NCBI RefSeq assembly: GCF_041260155.1
Contig: NC_091947.1
Span: 32,311,528-32,375,527 of the forward strand
Length of the DNA: 64,000 bases
Direction: 5' to 3'
DNA from: Ptychodera flava
Taxonomy: Eukaryota; Hemichordata; Enteropneusta; Ptychoderidae
In this document: piece by piece, positions 11,898 to 21,288 of the stretch
Numbering within the stretch: the stretch's first letter is position 1
Layout of the letters: the number at the start of each line of letters is the position of its first letter
Notes under the pieces: generated by a model
What the model was told of the DNA's origin: nothing
The model's input: only the letters and a program-made list of their open reading frames with translations
Databases searched by the model: none
Translations under genes and position numbers: made by a program

Positions 11898-11905
11898 ACA
11901 TCAGC
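11898..11905. repeat. 8-bp target duplication of LINE, right copy
   Basis: ACATCAGC, identical to 8186-8193. Collapsing the two copies joins GCCGTGCA to GCATGCGG, which gives a plausible empty site. Confidence 0.6.
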
Positions 11906-12025
11906 GCATGCGGAAGTACATACGTTTGTTATTGTCCAAACGATCGACCGGTCTGTAAGCGCGCGTTTCTTGTTGACGTGAAATAGCCGTCTGAACGATA
12001 AAGTATTTTTAGATATTTGGTGAAG
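11906..12025 (+). promoter_or_regulatory. putative promoter/5' UTR of the THAP transposase gene
   Basis: About 120 bp separate the LINE from the THAP start codon. The sequence contains TTGACGTGAAATAG (CRE-like TGACGT) and several CpG-rich words. No TATA box is at a convincing distance. This is a positional inference only. The LINE has separated it from any more distal ISL2EU upstream sequence. Confidence 0.3.
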
Positions 12026-12087
12026 ATGGGTGGTGGTGATCGCTGTGCTGTTTTTAAGTGTAACAATGACAGAAGATACCCAAATAA
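12026..12087 (+). CDS. ISL2EU transposase exon 1 (THAP domain N-terminus)
   Basis: The exon encodes 20 residues, M-GGG-D-R-CAVFKCNNDRRYPN, then two bases of a split codon before the donor GTAAGT. C-x4-C at the very N-terminus is the first half of the THAP C2CH zinc-binding site. Joining to the acceptor at 16531 completes an Asn codon and keeps the frame into IVKMGHIHELKWHFCPPKY, exactly the spacing expected for a THAP domain. The ATG lies after AGATATTTGGTGAAG. The intervening intron is 4.4 kb but only about 0.57 kb once the 12153-16030 insertion is removed. Confidence 0.8.
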
Positions 12088-12147
12088 GTAAGTGTATGTT
12101 AGCATTTGTTTAGTCTGAAGGCGGAACCCAATGTATAAGCTAGACTG

Positions 12148-12152
12148 TATAT
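12148..12152. repeat. TATAT duplication flanking the CAGTTCG element, left copy
   Basis: TATAT lies directly before CAGTTCGTGTTC and directly after its inverted copy (16031-16035). It could be a TA duplication in AT-rich sequence (Tc1/mariner type) or a true 5-bp duplication. Confidence 0.6.
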
Positions 12153-12499
12153 CAGTTCGTGTTCACTCTTAATTTAGAGATGTATTATGCGCACTCGCAG
12201 TAACGTTTTGACCCGTTGACCCTTTGTTGCGCGTGCGTAGAGCAGAAAGTTGATCGTACCTAAATGTCAGAGGTCAGAGCTAGCTCCGATCGCGCGGATC
12301 GCGCTAAGTTTTCTGCCTGACTGTCTACACCGTGTGTACTCCTTCGGAAGCTTCTGCTGTATACGGTAAACTTGCCGAATCAGGTCCACAGTTACAATAG
12401 ATTAGCAATCAACAGTAAATATACCTCTTTACAGTGATCCATGATAAATTTGTGGAACCAGCGCTTCATTTTTAACTTTCCTGGGAGCACGATGCAAGG

Positions 12500-12562
12500 C
12501 CTGCGTGGCAGGGCTGTGTGTGTTACCGGCGTTGAGACCACATAACGCCGGTACCCTGCGAC
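12500..12562. repeat. GCGTT..AACGC hairpin, relic of the GCCCWGCGTAC palindromic family
   Basis: It reads CTGCGTGGCAGGG, then TGTGTGTTACCGGCGTT, then a short loop and AACGCCGGTACCCTGCG. The wording matches the ends of the palindromic elements at 13938, 31142 and 48649, but here only a short hairpin remains. Confidence 0.6.
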
Positions 12563-13927
12563 GCAGAGCCCGCTGCCCGGACTTGTATTTCATGTTTGCA
12601 TGCACGGCAGTTGTATTTCTTTGGGTGTTAAACTTCGCCATTGTACCGTCGACTGTTTGTCCCTCCCTGCCTGTCGTTGTTGATCATTTCGAATATATTG
12701 CAATGGGGCTGTGTAGGGCTTATAATTATAAATATGATGCTGCATGGAGGTAGAAACTTCTTCCGCCATCGCCACGGTGAACGTACGTTGATGCTCCGGT
12801 GGACGACTGCGCTGCACTCTTGTCTGCAGAGGTACGTCAAAGGCGATCGTCAAAAACCTAAGCTTCCGCAATGACCCTCGGGGCTAGGCTTCCATAACTA
12901 ACGTACGTTTCTAAAACTATATTTAATTTCCCTTCCCCTCTGTCTTTTGCTTCACGCCAACGACGCCAAAGGAGTCTCGCCATAATGAGGTTGGGAGGAT
13001 CCGGACTAACGGAAGGAAACCAATTGGAGAGGAATTTTAGTCAGACGTACGACACCAGGATGATAAAATTTGCCTAAGTAAATTTGCTTCATGTGCATTA
13101 TAACGTTTGTCTAGTCAAGCTTATAGGCTGATTTTCACGGTGTTTTGATTTTGCTGTTGTTTTTGGGAAAACTATTTCCTCCAAAAACCTAGTTTGAGGG
13201 TTTTCTTTCGGTTTTGTTCTTATTTTTTTATCATCATTATATTTTTTGCACAGTGCAATGAAAGCATTTGTTCTTAGGTTAATATAAAGACACATGTCAG
13301 CAGCATATCACTCATAGTTAGTTACTCAACAGGACTGTCCATGCAGCTCTATAAAGTACTACAAAAACAAGACAGAGAAACATTTATTTACTGCAAGAGT
13401 ATACGTATTTATTTGAAAATTATAATACTTATATTGTTATACATGTTCATGGTGTTGTGAAATATAATAAAGATACTGCAATATGACTTAGTACTAGTGT
13501 CTTTTTTAATTCAGATCCTCAGTCATGAAAAGCAACACAGAATTACTGCAATAACAATACTGACTAAATTCAAGGTATCTCTTGTAGAAATACCCAAACT
13601 GCAGACCTTTACGATCCATCACCAAATTGACTAATCACAGGGCCAGGTTACTTACCCATATGACCCCATACATATATCATCTCAAAAACAAAAACTTATT
13701 ATAAATGCTTGGCAACCCTAAGATCAAAATTCTTTTACTCTCGAGAACACAATTTGTATTGTACTCTACAATATCTGATAATGCAACATTTATTTTAAAA
13801 TGGGATCAAAATCCTAAATATTTATAATGGTGTATTTCCCCTCTTATCACTAACATCGAATTCAGTTCAAGTTTGAACCCATCTAAAGTGCGGTAGTACC
13901 CACTGACTTGATTCAATTCGTATACTG
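12563..13927. other. interior of the CAGTTCG element, no gene recognised
   Basis: Mixed-composition DNA. Overlapping small frames on both strands at 12590-12874 reflect a GC-richer patch and carry no motif. From 13050 on the sequence is AT-rich with no structure I can name. Confidence 0.4.
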
Positions 13928-14039
13928 CCACTTGACGTAGCCGGCCCTGCGTATAACGCTGCATGTTCCTGGCGTTACACGGTTTGGAGGGCCGTGTAGC
14001 GCCTTAGATCAAATGAATTAATTTAGAATACATTGTGTA

Positions 14040-14290
14040 CCTTTCAAAAACCTCTCTCTTGTCATGGCAATGAATAGAAATAGCAACGGAGTAAAGATGG
14101 CAATGGAGTATAGATGGCAATGGAGTATAGATGGCAAGTGCACTTGCCATCTATACTCTTGCAATCTATACTCCATCCATTGCCATCTTTACTCCCTGCA
14201 ACCATTTCTACTGGCCATAGACTATACTAGCCCTTGATTTGTTGAGTCACTGTCAAACATAATGTCTAATTTGAATCTTCAGGCCGTTGA
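14040..14290. repeat. minisatellite block 1, GATGGCAATGGAGTATA units with palindromic core
   Basis: About 18-bp units such as GATGGCAATGGAGTATA are repeated and then inverted around TGGCAAGTGCACTTGCCA, so the block can fold back. The trailing unique part (CCATAGACTATACTAGCCCT) recurs after block 2, showing a segmental duplication of the whole module. Confidence 0.85.
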
Positions 14291-14529
14291 GCAAGGCACT
14301 TTACTCCTCAGTGCTCCATTGGGGTAGAGGGTTGTGGGTACCTCATCCTGTAAATGGGCTAGCGCCCGTTGGATGATAGACTAAATAAAAATTAGAACAA
14401 AGAAATCTGTTTGACTTGTTATAGAAATAAACCTCAGTGAAGTTTTCATTGTTCTGAATCAAACAGTGAATGATTAAAATCAATCGGCCTAAGAGCAAAT
14501 GAATTCAGTTCAAAATTCATTGTGTACCT

Positions 14530-15120
14530 TTCAAAACTTCTTTCTCGTCAAGGTTAAAAAATATAAATAGCAATGGAGTATAGATCGATAGCAATTGAGT
14601 ATAGAAAGCAATTAAGAATAGATAGCAATGGAGTATAGATAGCGATGGAGTATGGATGACAACAAAGTATCAACAGCAATGGAGTATAGATAGCAATGGA
14701 GTATAGAAAGCAATTGAGTATAGAAAGTAATTGAGTATAGAAAGCATTGAGTATAGATAGCAATTAAGTATAGATAGCAATGGAGTATAGATAGTGATGG
14801 CATATGGATGACAACAAAGTATCAACAGCATTGGAGTATACATGGCAATGGAGTTTAGAAAGCAATTAAGTATAGAAAGCAATTAAGTATAGATAGCGAT
14901 GGAGTATAGATAGCATTGGAGTATAGATAGTGATGGAGTATGGATGACAACAAAGTATCAACAGCAATGGAGTATAGATGGCAATGGAGTATGGATGGCA
15001 AGTGCATTTGCCATCTATACTCCTGCCATCTATACTCCACCCATTGCCATCTTTACTCCCTGCAACCATTTCTTCTGGCCATAGACTATACTAGCCCTCG
15101 CTTTGTTGAGTCGTTGTCAT
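14530..15120. repeat. minisatellite block 2, expanded AGCAATGGAGTATAGAT array
   Basis: It opens with CTTTCAAAACTTCTTTCTCGTC (first bases shared with block 1). It then has roughly 25 degenerate copies of 'agcaatggagtatagat' and the same inverted core and 3' flank as block 1. Long open frames on the minus strand (LYSIAIYTP-type repeats) are a by-product of the repeat period and are not called as genes. Confidence 0.85.
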
Positions 15121-15371
15121 GGTTCTGCTTGGGCAAGTCAGCCCGTTCATCGTAAATTCAACTTGTAAAAGATGTTTCCTCCCGATTTTCCTGAGCCGTG
15201 TCAAGGGCAGAGTATAGATTGAATGCGATATTTTATTTGCATAACAATTTGAGTGATATGCCAGTGTATGTGTCAAAGGTCAAACGGAGTGTAGATGGCA
15301 ATGAGTATAGATGGCAGAACACGTGTAGCGCCGGGAACACACACCATAGTACGCAGGGCTACCACTTGACG

Positions 15372-16030
15372 CAGCTGAACACTGGGATGAAACTGTGGAC
15401 AGTTGAAGGCTGTATTTTTTTCAATAAAAGAATTCCTTCACGGGCTGTTCTATAAGTCGCCATGCATAAGATCGTTATATTCTTGGTACGTCTACAAAGC
15501 TAAAACGTCGGAATTTCCCAAAATTGAAGTAGGCCGCGATGCATGTAAGAAAATGTCGAGTGTCCCCCGATGTCCCCCATGGCACAACGGCCATAAAATG
15601 CTGGCCTTTGTGTCCACCAATTGTTCATCGACAGTATTGTTCACGTGGGATGAAAAAATCGGCCAAAAAAGACACTGTACGATGGATTTGAATATAGCTG
15701 AATGAAATCATGGATATTCTGACAGAAACAACATGGCGGAAACTCTGAGAGGACCGCTGAAAGTATTGCATAAAATCTACCGGAAATCCGAACTTTCCAC
15801 CCTCGCTGGTTGCCATGACGTTAACTGAAAGTCCAAACTGTTTCTGCTTCCAAGCTTGACCCGAATATGTGTCTCGATCGCCTTTACACAAGAGCCGAAA
15901 GCACCCAGTGCGGGACGAGTGCCCTGAAAAAAATCCATGTTCGTGTCGAACGGGTCGCTTATGCAAATGTCAATCTGCGCATGCGTAGTGCTCCAAAATA
16001 CATCTCTAAATTAAGAGAGAACACGAACTG
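15372..16030. other. right part of the CAGTTCG element, unassigned
   Basis: It includes an open minus-strand frame at 15625-15966 with a mixed, protein-like composition (H, C, W, K and R) but no motif I recognise. It could be an exon of the element's own lost transposase or a chance frame. Confidence 0.35.
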
Positions 16031-16531
16031 TATATAGCGCTGTTTCCAACAAAATATTTTAAACTTCGTTTTTCTTCCATAAAATGTCATCTTAACTGCT
16101 TAAAAAGCAATCCCTTCATCATGTAGCGTTGACATGTTGACCTCTCTGTCAAAATGCAGCTAATATTTGAGTAAGTAATAGACATGAAAAACTCTTAGTG
16201 GGACAGCGCCCTCATCATTAGACATGCTTACTGCTGTTGTTATTATTGGTATACTGGTTTCACTGAGAACATACATGCCAAAGTTTTTGCATGACACTGT
16301 ACATATTGGTAAGATACATTCAAAACCATTTTCTAACCAAATTGGACCTGTATATTTCTTTTATAAGCTTTGTAAGAAATATAAATGCATCTTTTACACT
16401 GAAATTTAACATTCATTCATCAATTATGTGAAATGTGGGACGATAAAAATTCTAAATTTTGATAACAGCATTTTTTCATTCTGAAATGGAATTGAACTGA
16501 TAATTTTTATCAACATTCTTTTTAACTATAG

Positions 16532-18094
16532 CATTGTGAAGATGGGTCACATTCATGAACTGAAGTGGCATTTCTGTCCTCCAAAATATCGATCCCTCTG
16601 GCTCCGATTGATCAACAGGAAAGATTTGCTGCATATTACAGACAACACACGCATATGTAGCAACCACTTCCTTCTTGGACGACCCATGGGTGAGCACCCT
16701 CATCCTACATTGTACATGAGGGGGTATGAAGGCAAGGGAAGTCACACTGAGAACCTGATACTACAGCCTATTCTTGATCAATGGTCAGTTGCAGATCAAA
16801 CAAATTATATCACAACACGACAAGGTGCTGTGAAAAGAAAAATTCAAAATAAAGTTTCCATTTCAAAAGAGAAAAAGAAAAGAATTGATCAAGTTCCCCC
16901 CAGTGATGAAAAAATCTCTTATCCATTCAAAGATCATGATTACTGTTTTGATGAAAAACCACTCAGGGGAAACATTACCAGTTTACATAACAGCCCCTGT
17001 ACATGTACAAAATGCCAAGTGTGTGAGGCTTCATTTGCCAAGTTGAAACAAGAAAATGAAGAACTCCTCAGCAAAATAGATAACCTCCATAGCAAAATTG
17101 ATGAACTAACAAAATTATCCAAAAGTACTCAAAAAATCAGATATGACATTGATCAAATAAAAGACTCTGACACATTAGTTCACCTCCACACTGGCTTGCA
17201 AAACTTTGGTATTTTCATGTGGATTTTTAATTTGGTAAAACTAAAACTACCGCATATCCAATACTACAGAGGAGCTCAGTCAGATAAAATTAAGTCCTAT
17301 CAGCTGAATAAAAGCAAAAAACCAGGACCAAAAAGACTTCTCTCTCATAAAAATGAACTCTTGATGACACTCATGAAACTGAAATTGAATTTAACCGAAA
17401 GTTATTTGGGCTATCTTTTTGGCACATGTACTAGTCTTGTTTCCCAAGTACTATCGACTTGGCTGCCCCTGTTAGATCTTGAACTGAAACCATTGATTAA
17501 ATGGCCAAGGCAGGAAGATCTCCATTTGTACTACCCGAACTGTTTCAAAGCGTATGGCAATGTAAGAGCAATTTTATCATAGATTGCACTGAAGCACCAA
17601 TCCAACGACCATCACTGGCAACAGTCAACAGTCAAATATATTTATCATATAAGGGAAGACCAACTGCAAAAGTACTTGTGGCATGCACTCCTGCAGGCAG
17701 TGTTTCCTTTGTTTCTAAAGCAGCAGGAGGTTGCATGAGTGACAAAGAGCTTGTCAAACGATCTGGGATCACTGATCTTTTTGACCCTGGTGATACAGTT
17801 CTTGCAGACCGAGGATTCAACATTCAAGAACTCCTCCTTTACAAGCATGTACGGCTTGTCATTCCACCATACCTCAAAGGAAAGAAACAACTGACAACAG
17901 CCGAAGACAAGCAGACCAAACAAGTTGCCAATGCTAGGATACATGTGGAACGGGTGATAGGTCGAATGAAGGACTTCCACATCATGAGATCTGAACTTCC
18001 ATTAGATATGTTTGATTTATTCGATCATATTGTGGGAGTGGTGGCAGCTCTCATAAACCTTCAACCGCCAATCGTGCCAATCAACAGCAGGTGA
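16532..18094 (+). pseudogene. ISL2EU transposase exon 2: THAP C-half, coiled coil, HTH, DDE_4 domain (one frameshift)
   Basis: After the acceptor TTTTTAACTATAG the exon completes the THAP domain: KWHFCPPKYRSLW, then ICSNHF, giving the second C and the H of C2CH. There follows a basic linker, a CTCTKCQVC cysteine patch, a coiled coil (KLKQENEELLSKIDNL), and an HTH_Tnp_4-like segment (LLMTLMKLKLNLTESYLGYL). The DDE_Tnp_4 domain carries the triad in IIDCTE, VLADRGF and HVERVIGRMK. The frame changes once near 17570, in a T-rich stretch between YGNVRAI and IIDCTE; both sides are otherwise open, ending at 18092-18094. All catalytic residues remain, so the copy may be recently inactivated or the indel may be a sequencing error. 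It is the cut-and-paste enzyme of the element and lies tail to tail with the YqaJ gene. Confidence 0.87.
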
Positions 18095-18242
18095 AATACC
18101 ACCCATACCAAATGGCCCTTTTCAGGGCCACCAAATCCTCAAAAAAGAGAACTACCGTAATAAAATAAAAATTGAAGGTACTTTTCACCCCACACACATA
18201 CTTATACTAACTACTGTAAATATAGGGAAAGTATACACATAC

Positions 18243-18402
18243 TTGTGCAACTAGCTGTGGAAACGCAGCTATCTGTTGGCAGGGTAGCGGGTATTGCTAT
18301 GTGGGTCAAAGGTCCACCTGTGGTGGGGTTGACCTTTGACCTGCATAGCGATGCCCACTACCCCGCCAACAGATAGCTGCGTTTCCACAGCTATTGTGCA
18401 AC
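18243..18402. mobile_element. 142-bp palindromic MITE with 9-bp duplication
   Basis: TAGCTGTGGAAACGCAGCTA..TAGCTGCGTTTCCACAGCTA spans 18252-18393 and is almost a perfect palindrome around GGTCAAAGGTCCACC. TTGTGCAAC flanks both sides (18243-18251, 18394-18402). A 9-bp duplication with TAG..CTA ends suggests mobilisation by a Mutator-type transposase. A related solo arm is at 41815-41857. Confidence 0.85.
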
Positions 18403-18859
18403 CTACTGGGAAAAAAGGTAAGTACTAGATACTTTGCTGGTTGATGATGGTTCAAAGGTTTGTGAAAATATACACACACTTGCGTAAACATCTAGGAAAA
18501 AGGTAAGTAGATACGACTTACTAATACTGACTTTGCTGGCAGACGACGGTTAAAGGTTTGTACCCATCAATGTCTCAAGTACATGGTATTTTCTTACTCG
18601 TCAATGTGCATTGAAATCTTTCAAATCCATACGGAAACAACTTCAACAAACACAAGTGACTCACACACACATTGAGATAGTCTACCAAGTTTTGAATAGT
18701 TGATTAAGACACACTTTTCTATATGGTTTAATCATTTTTTTAATGAGATTTACTCTTCTTCATCCAAATTAGTAAATTTGAAATGCATGAAAAACACTCA
18801 AAACATTCTTTCATTGAAATCTGCTTAGTACATGTGTTGGACATCATTGTACATGAATG
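18403..18859. other. THAP gene 3' flank, no feature
   Basis: AT-rich sequence downstream of the transposase gene. An 'aaaggtaagtact' word and the phrase GAcGgTTcAAAGGTTTGT recur, suggesting a decayed duplication of about 110 bp (18410-18570). No coding signal. Confidence 0.4.
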
Positions 18860-19152
18860 TTAAAGGGACAAAGTCAACCATTTTTCATGAATTTTGTTTG
18901 ATACAAGATACTACTTATATTGTTTGACATGTTGAAAGATAATGAATGGGTGACCATGTATATATTCGACCCCGGTCTAACACACGATATATGGATCCAT
19001 CGCGAATTTGCGATGATTTCATGTATCGTGTCTAAAACCGGGGTTGAATATATGCATGGTCACCCATTCATTATCTTTCAACATTTCAAACAATATTAGT
19101 AGTATCTTGTATCAAACAAAATTCGTGAAAAATGGCCGATTTTGTCCCTTAA
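18860..19152. mobile_element. 285-bp palindromic MITE, TTAA-flanked
   Basis: AGGGACAAAGTC at the left and its inverse GATTTTGTCCCT at the right are flanked by TTAA (18860-18863, 19149-19152). The arms of about 130 bp pair around a short centre near TTCGCGATGG. TTAA duplications are typical of piggyBac- and Kolobok-mobilised MITEs. Confidence 0.8.
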
Positions 19153-19479
19153 GTACTAAAATTACTCAGATTGCACATTTTGTGTCATGTGTGCTTTGCT
19201 ATAGGTATTTTGGGCTACTTTACAATAAGAGCATCCAGTGAATTAGTTGTTACAAAGATTACATTTCCATTTCATGTTTTTTCTTTTCAAGAATATTTCT
19301 GTACCTTTAACATTAACACACTCCCAATGATACCATTGATTACAGAAATCACAGAAAATACTCATCTCAGAGGATATCTGAGGATCCTCAACACATACTT
19401 TAGTACATACTTACAGGTTATTACCCATTATCATATACCTATGCCCTGTATTGTGTCTGTACTGAGTTCAGTGACATGA

Positions 19480-19650
19480 TTTATCATGTTGATTTGCATG
19501 TCAATAAAGTGATACGCCTTGTTGATTTGCATATGAAAGGAATGATCAGCGCGTCTTTCTTTCATTCAATTGAATATTTGCATATGAAAAAGTGATACGA
19601 CCTGTTGATTTACATAACAAAGCCTGATACGGCCTGTTGATTTGCATACC
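19480..19650 (+). repeat. short tandem motif TGATACGGCCTGTTGATTTGCATA, about 4 copies
   Basis: Degenerate copies of 'gatacg.cctgttgatttgcata' occur at about 19485, 19510, 19592 and 19630. Each includes ATTTGCAT, the octamer that POU-type factors bind in animals; any function is speculative. Confidence 0.55.
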
Positions 19651-20284
19651 GGACTACTTACATGGTGGCCCCCTAATCAAAACAAACCATGGTGCCCGTC
19701 TATGATTTTGACTTTGACTACGATATCATGTCCGATCTCCAAAAGTGGCAGGGTTTTGAAGCATAGGGAAATGCGGGGTAACTAAATAAAACACATGTGT
19801 CGATATCGGATTAACCTGCTCGCAGTGCTACCAATTTGAACAAATTAAAGAGCAGAGCATCACACCGTACGGGCACTGACAGATCGATGACAGACCGCTG
19901 TTCCGTCCGTGCATATGCACAGACCGCGCAGACGACAAGCAAAAGTGCTATCGGACATGTCAGAGGACCGGCAATTCAAAAGCACAACTTTCAAAAATAT
20001 CATGTATTCATGTAAATGCGTTCTGGAAAATAATACCAAACCCAACACTTGCATGTACCGTACCGATTCGGTAGATATCCTAATGTTTGATGAACAGAGT
20101 TCAAGCATTTCTCTGCTCAAACGTCAGTGAGCCAGCTGATAGATTACGTCAGACGCTAGTATATCAATCCGCCTTGGCAAGATGACGCAAACAAATGTAG
20201 TCCATCAAGAAAAACCACAGTGAAACGTATCATATTTTAATATACGAGATTTATTCATTCAATAACGTGGGCATAGGTATATGA

Positions 20285-20445
20285 TAAAGAGGTTATCCCT
20301 CGATATCACCTCTTGGTAGGGTCATATTGCTGCTCGTGCGGTTGTGGGCCGCATCACACTCGTCTTCGACTCGTGTGATGCGGCCCACAACCGCACTCGC
20401 AGCAATACGACCCCACCAAGAGGTGATATCGAGGGATAACCTCAT
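20285..20445. repeat. long hairpin 1 (arms about 75 bp)
   Basis: The left arm begins GAGGTTATCCCTCGATATCA and the right arm ends TGATATCGAGGGATAACCTC. The apex is CACTCGTCTTCGACTCGTG. Near-perfect pairing implies a young insertion or ongoing arm conversion. Confidence 0.9.
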
Positions 20446-20576
20446 AATATCGCCTGTTCCTGATGTCGTATCAGCATGCGTGTCATTTGTGCTGCGTCAG
20501 ACACGAGACGAAGTCGAGTGTCTGACGCAGCACAAATGACACGAATGCTGATACGACACAAGGAACAGGCGATATT
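20446..20576. repeat. long hairpin 2 (arms about 60 bp), same apex as hairpin 1
   Basis: The left arm begins AATATCGCCTGTTCCT and the right arm ends AGGAACAGGCGATATT. The apex CACGAGACGAAGTCGAGTG is the near reverse complement of hairpin 1's apex, although the arms differ completely. The two hairpins are directly abutting. Confidence 0.9.
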
Positions 20577-20619
20577 GGGTAATAACCGATATATCATATA
20601 CCCATGCCCATAATTTAGG

Positions 20620-21288
20620 GAATTTTTACTAATAGAACGAAAAACCTTTAATTTTGAGGCTTTACTTTATTACGCCTTGCGCATAAATATCAGAATGTTT
20701 ATGTGAACAGGCTTCATTCATAAAGTATACGACGAAGATGTCAACATCACGCGCGACATCGCTGCAAGTCGTCCATATCTCAATGAAACCCAAGAGAAAG
20801 ACACCGGGATACAAAAATTGTCATACAGAAGAAACATTTTAAGGTGCAGTATGCTATTACAACTGTAAGCGATCAAAAACTGCTCAGCTTTAAATCTATC
20901 CAGATTTCGATCGTCGTACGGCACGGAGCTCGCGCGTAGAGGGGACGCCATTTTGTTAGTTTACCTTTAGAGTTGCCATGTCAACAATGTCGTCGCACGC
21001 GCGACATCGCTGTCACGCCACGCGCTCACTACCTGTTCGGTGGAGACCGTGCACAGTGCCGGCGCCGTGCGAACGGCAGAATGTTTGCTAGAACTTGACC
21101 AAAAAAATACCATGGGAAAACATTTCAAGACTCAACGTGATATTTCCGTATTTTGCAACCAGAAATACCCGTGTTCCCGAAGCCCTTCAAGTTTTTACGT
21201 CGGCGACATCGCTTCGCAGGCGGGAGCGGCAGCCATTTTGTTGTTTACGTTGTTTACCAACAAACTGCTAATGTAGTTCGGGAAAACT
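20620..21288. other. segment between the twin hairpins and the YqaJ gene
   Basis: A GC-richer, CpG-containing stretch. Two direct near-repeats are visible (CGCGCGACATCGCTG at about 20750 and 21000; CGCCATTTTGTT at about 20947 and 21233). They read like duplicated promoter or first-exon material, but I could not support a gene. Confidence 0.35.

Larger units (their letters stand above)
13938..15361. mobile_element. 1.4-kb TAGCC..GGCTA palindromic element carrying a minisatellite
   Basis: The ends read TAGCCGGCCCTGCGTATAA and, inverted, TAGCCCTGCGTAC. They continue into TGTTCCYGGCGYTACACG on both sides. The element is flanked by CCACTTGACG (13928-13937 and 15362-15371), a 10-bp direct repeat. 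End sequence and duplication size match the 48649-49025 element, whose duplication is 9 bp, so both look like non-autonomous Mutator-type elements. The interior is dominated by two related blocks of 'caatggagtatagat' repeats. Confidence 0.7.
12153..16030. mobile_element. 3.9-kb DNA transposon, CAGTTCGTGTTC ends, inside THAP intron
   Basis: The left end CAGTTCGTGTTC, followed by ACTCTTAATTTAGAGATG, matches the reverse complement of the right end ATCTCTAAATTAAGAGAGAA/CACGAACTG. Both are flanked by TATAT. CAGT-type ends with a TA-containing duplication suggest a Tc1/mariner-like element, but I found no DDD/E transposase motif inside. Candidate coding sequence at 15625-15966 (minus) is unassigned. 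The element carries a GGCGTT hairpin (about 12500-12560) and a 1.4-kb palindromic MITE (13938-15361). It interrupts the intron of the ISL2EU transposase gene. Confidence 0.65.

Noticed and set aside
12590..12874. Small gene around 12.7 kb
   Set aside because: Four mutually overlapping frames on both strands, no domain; likely compositional.
14554..15069. Several overlapping minus-strand ORFs (LYSIAIYTP repeats)
   Set aside because: Minisatellite translation; overlapping frames all open because of the repeat unit.
17569..17581. A very short intron (GTAAGA..ATAG) instead of a frameshift in the transposase
   Set aside because: It would be only about 26 bp, too short for animal splicing, and would delete residues expected before IIDCTE.
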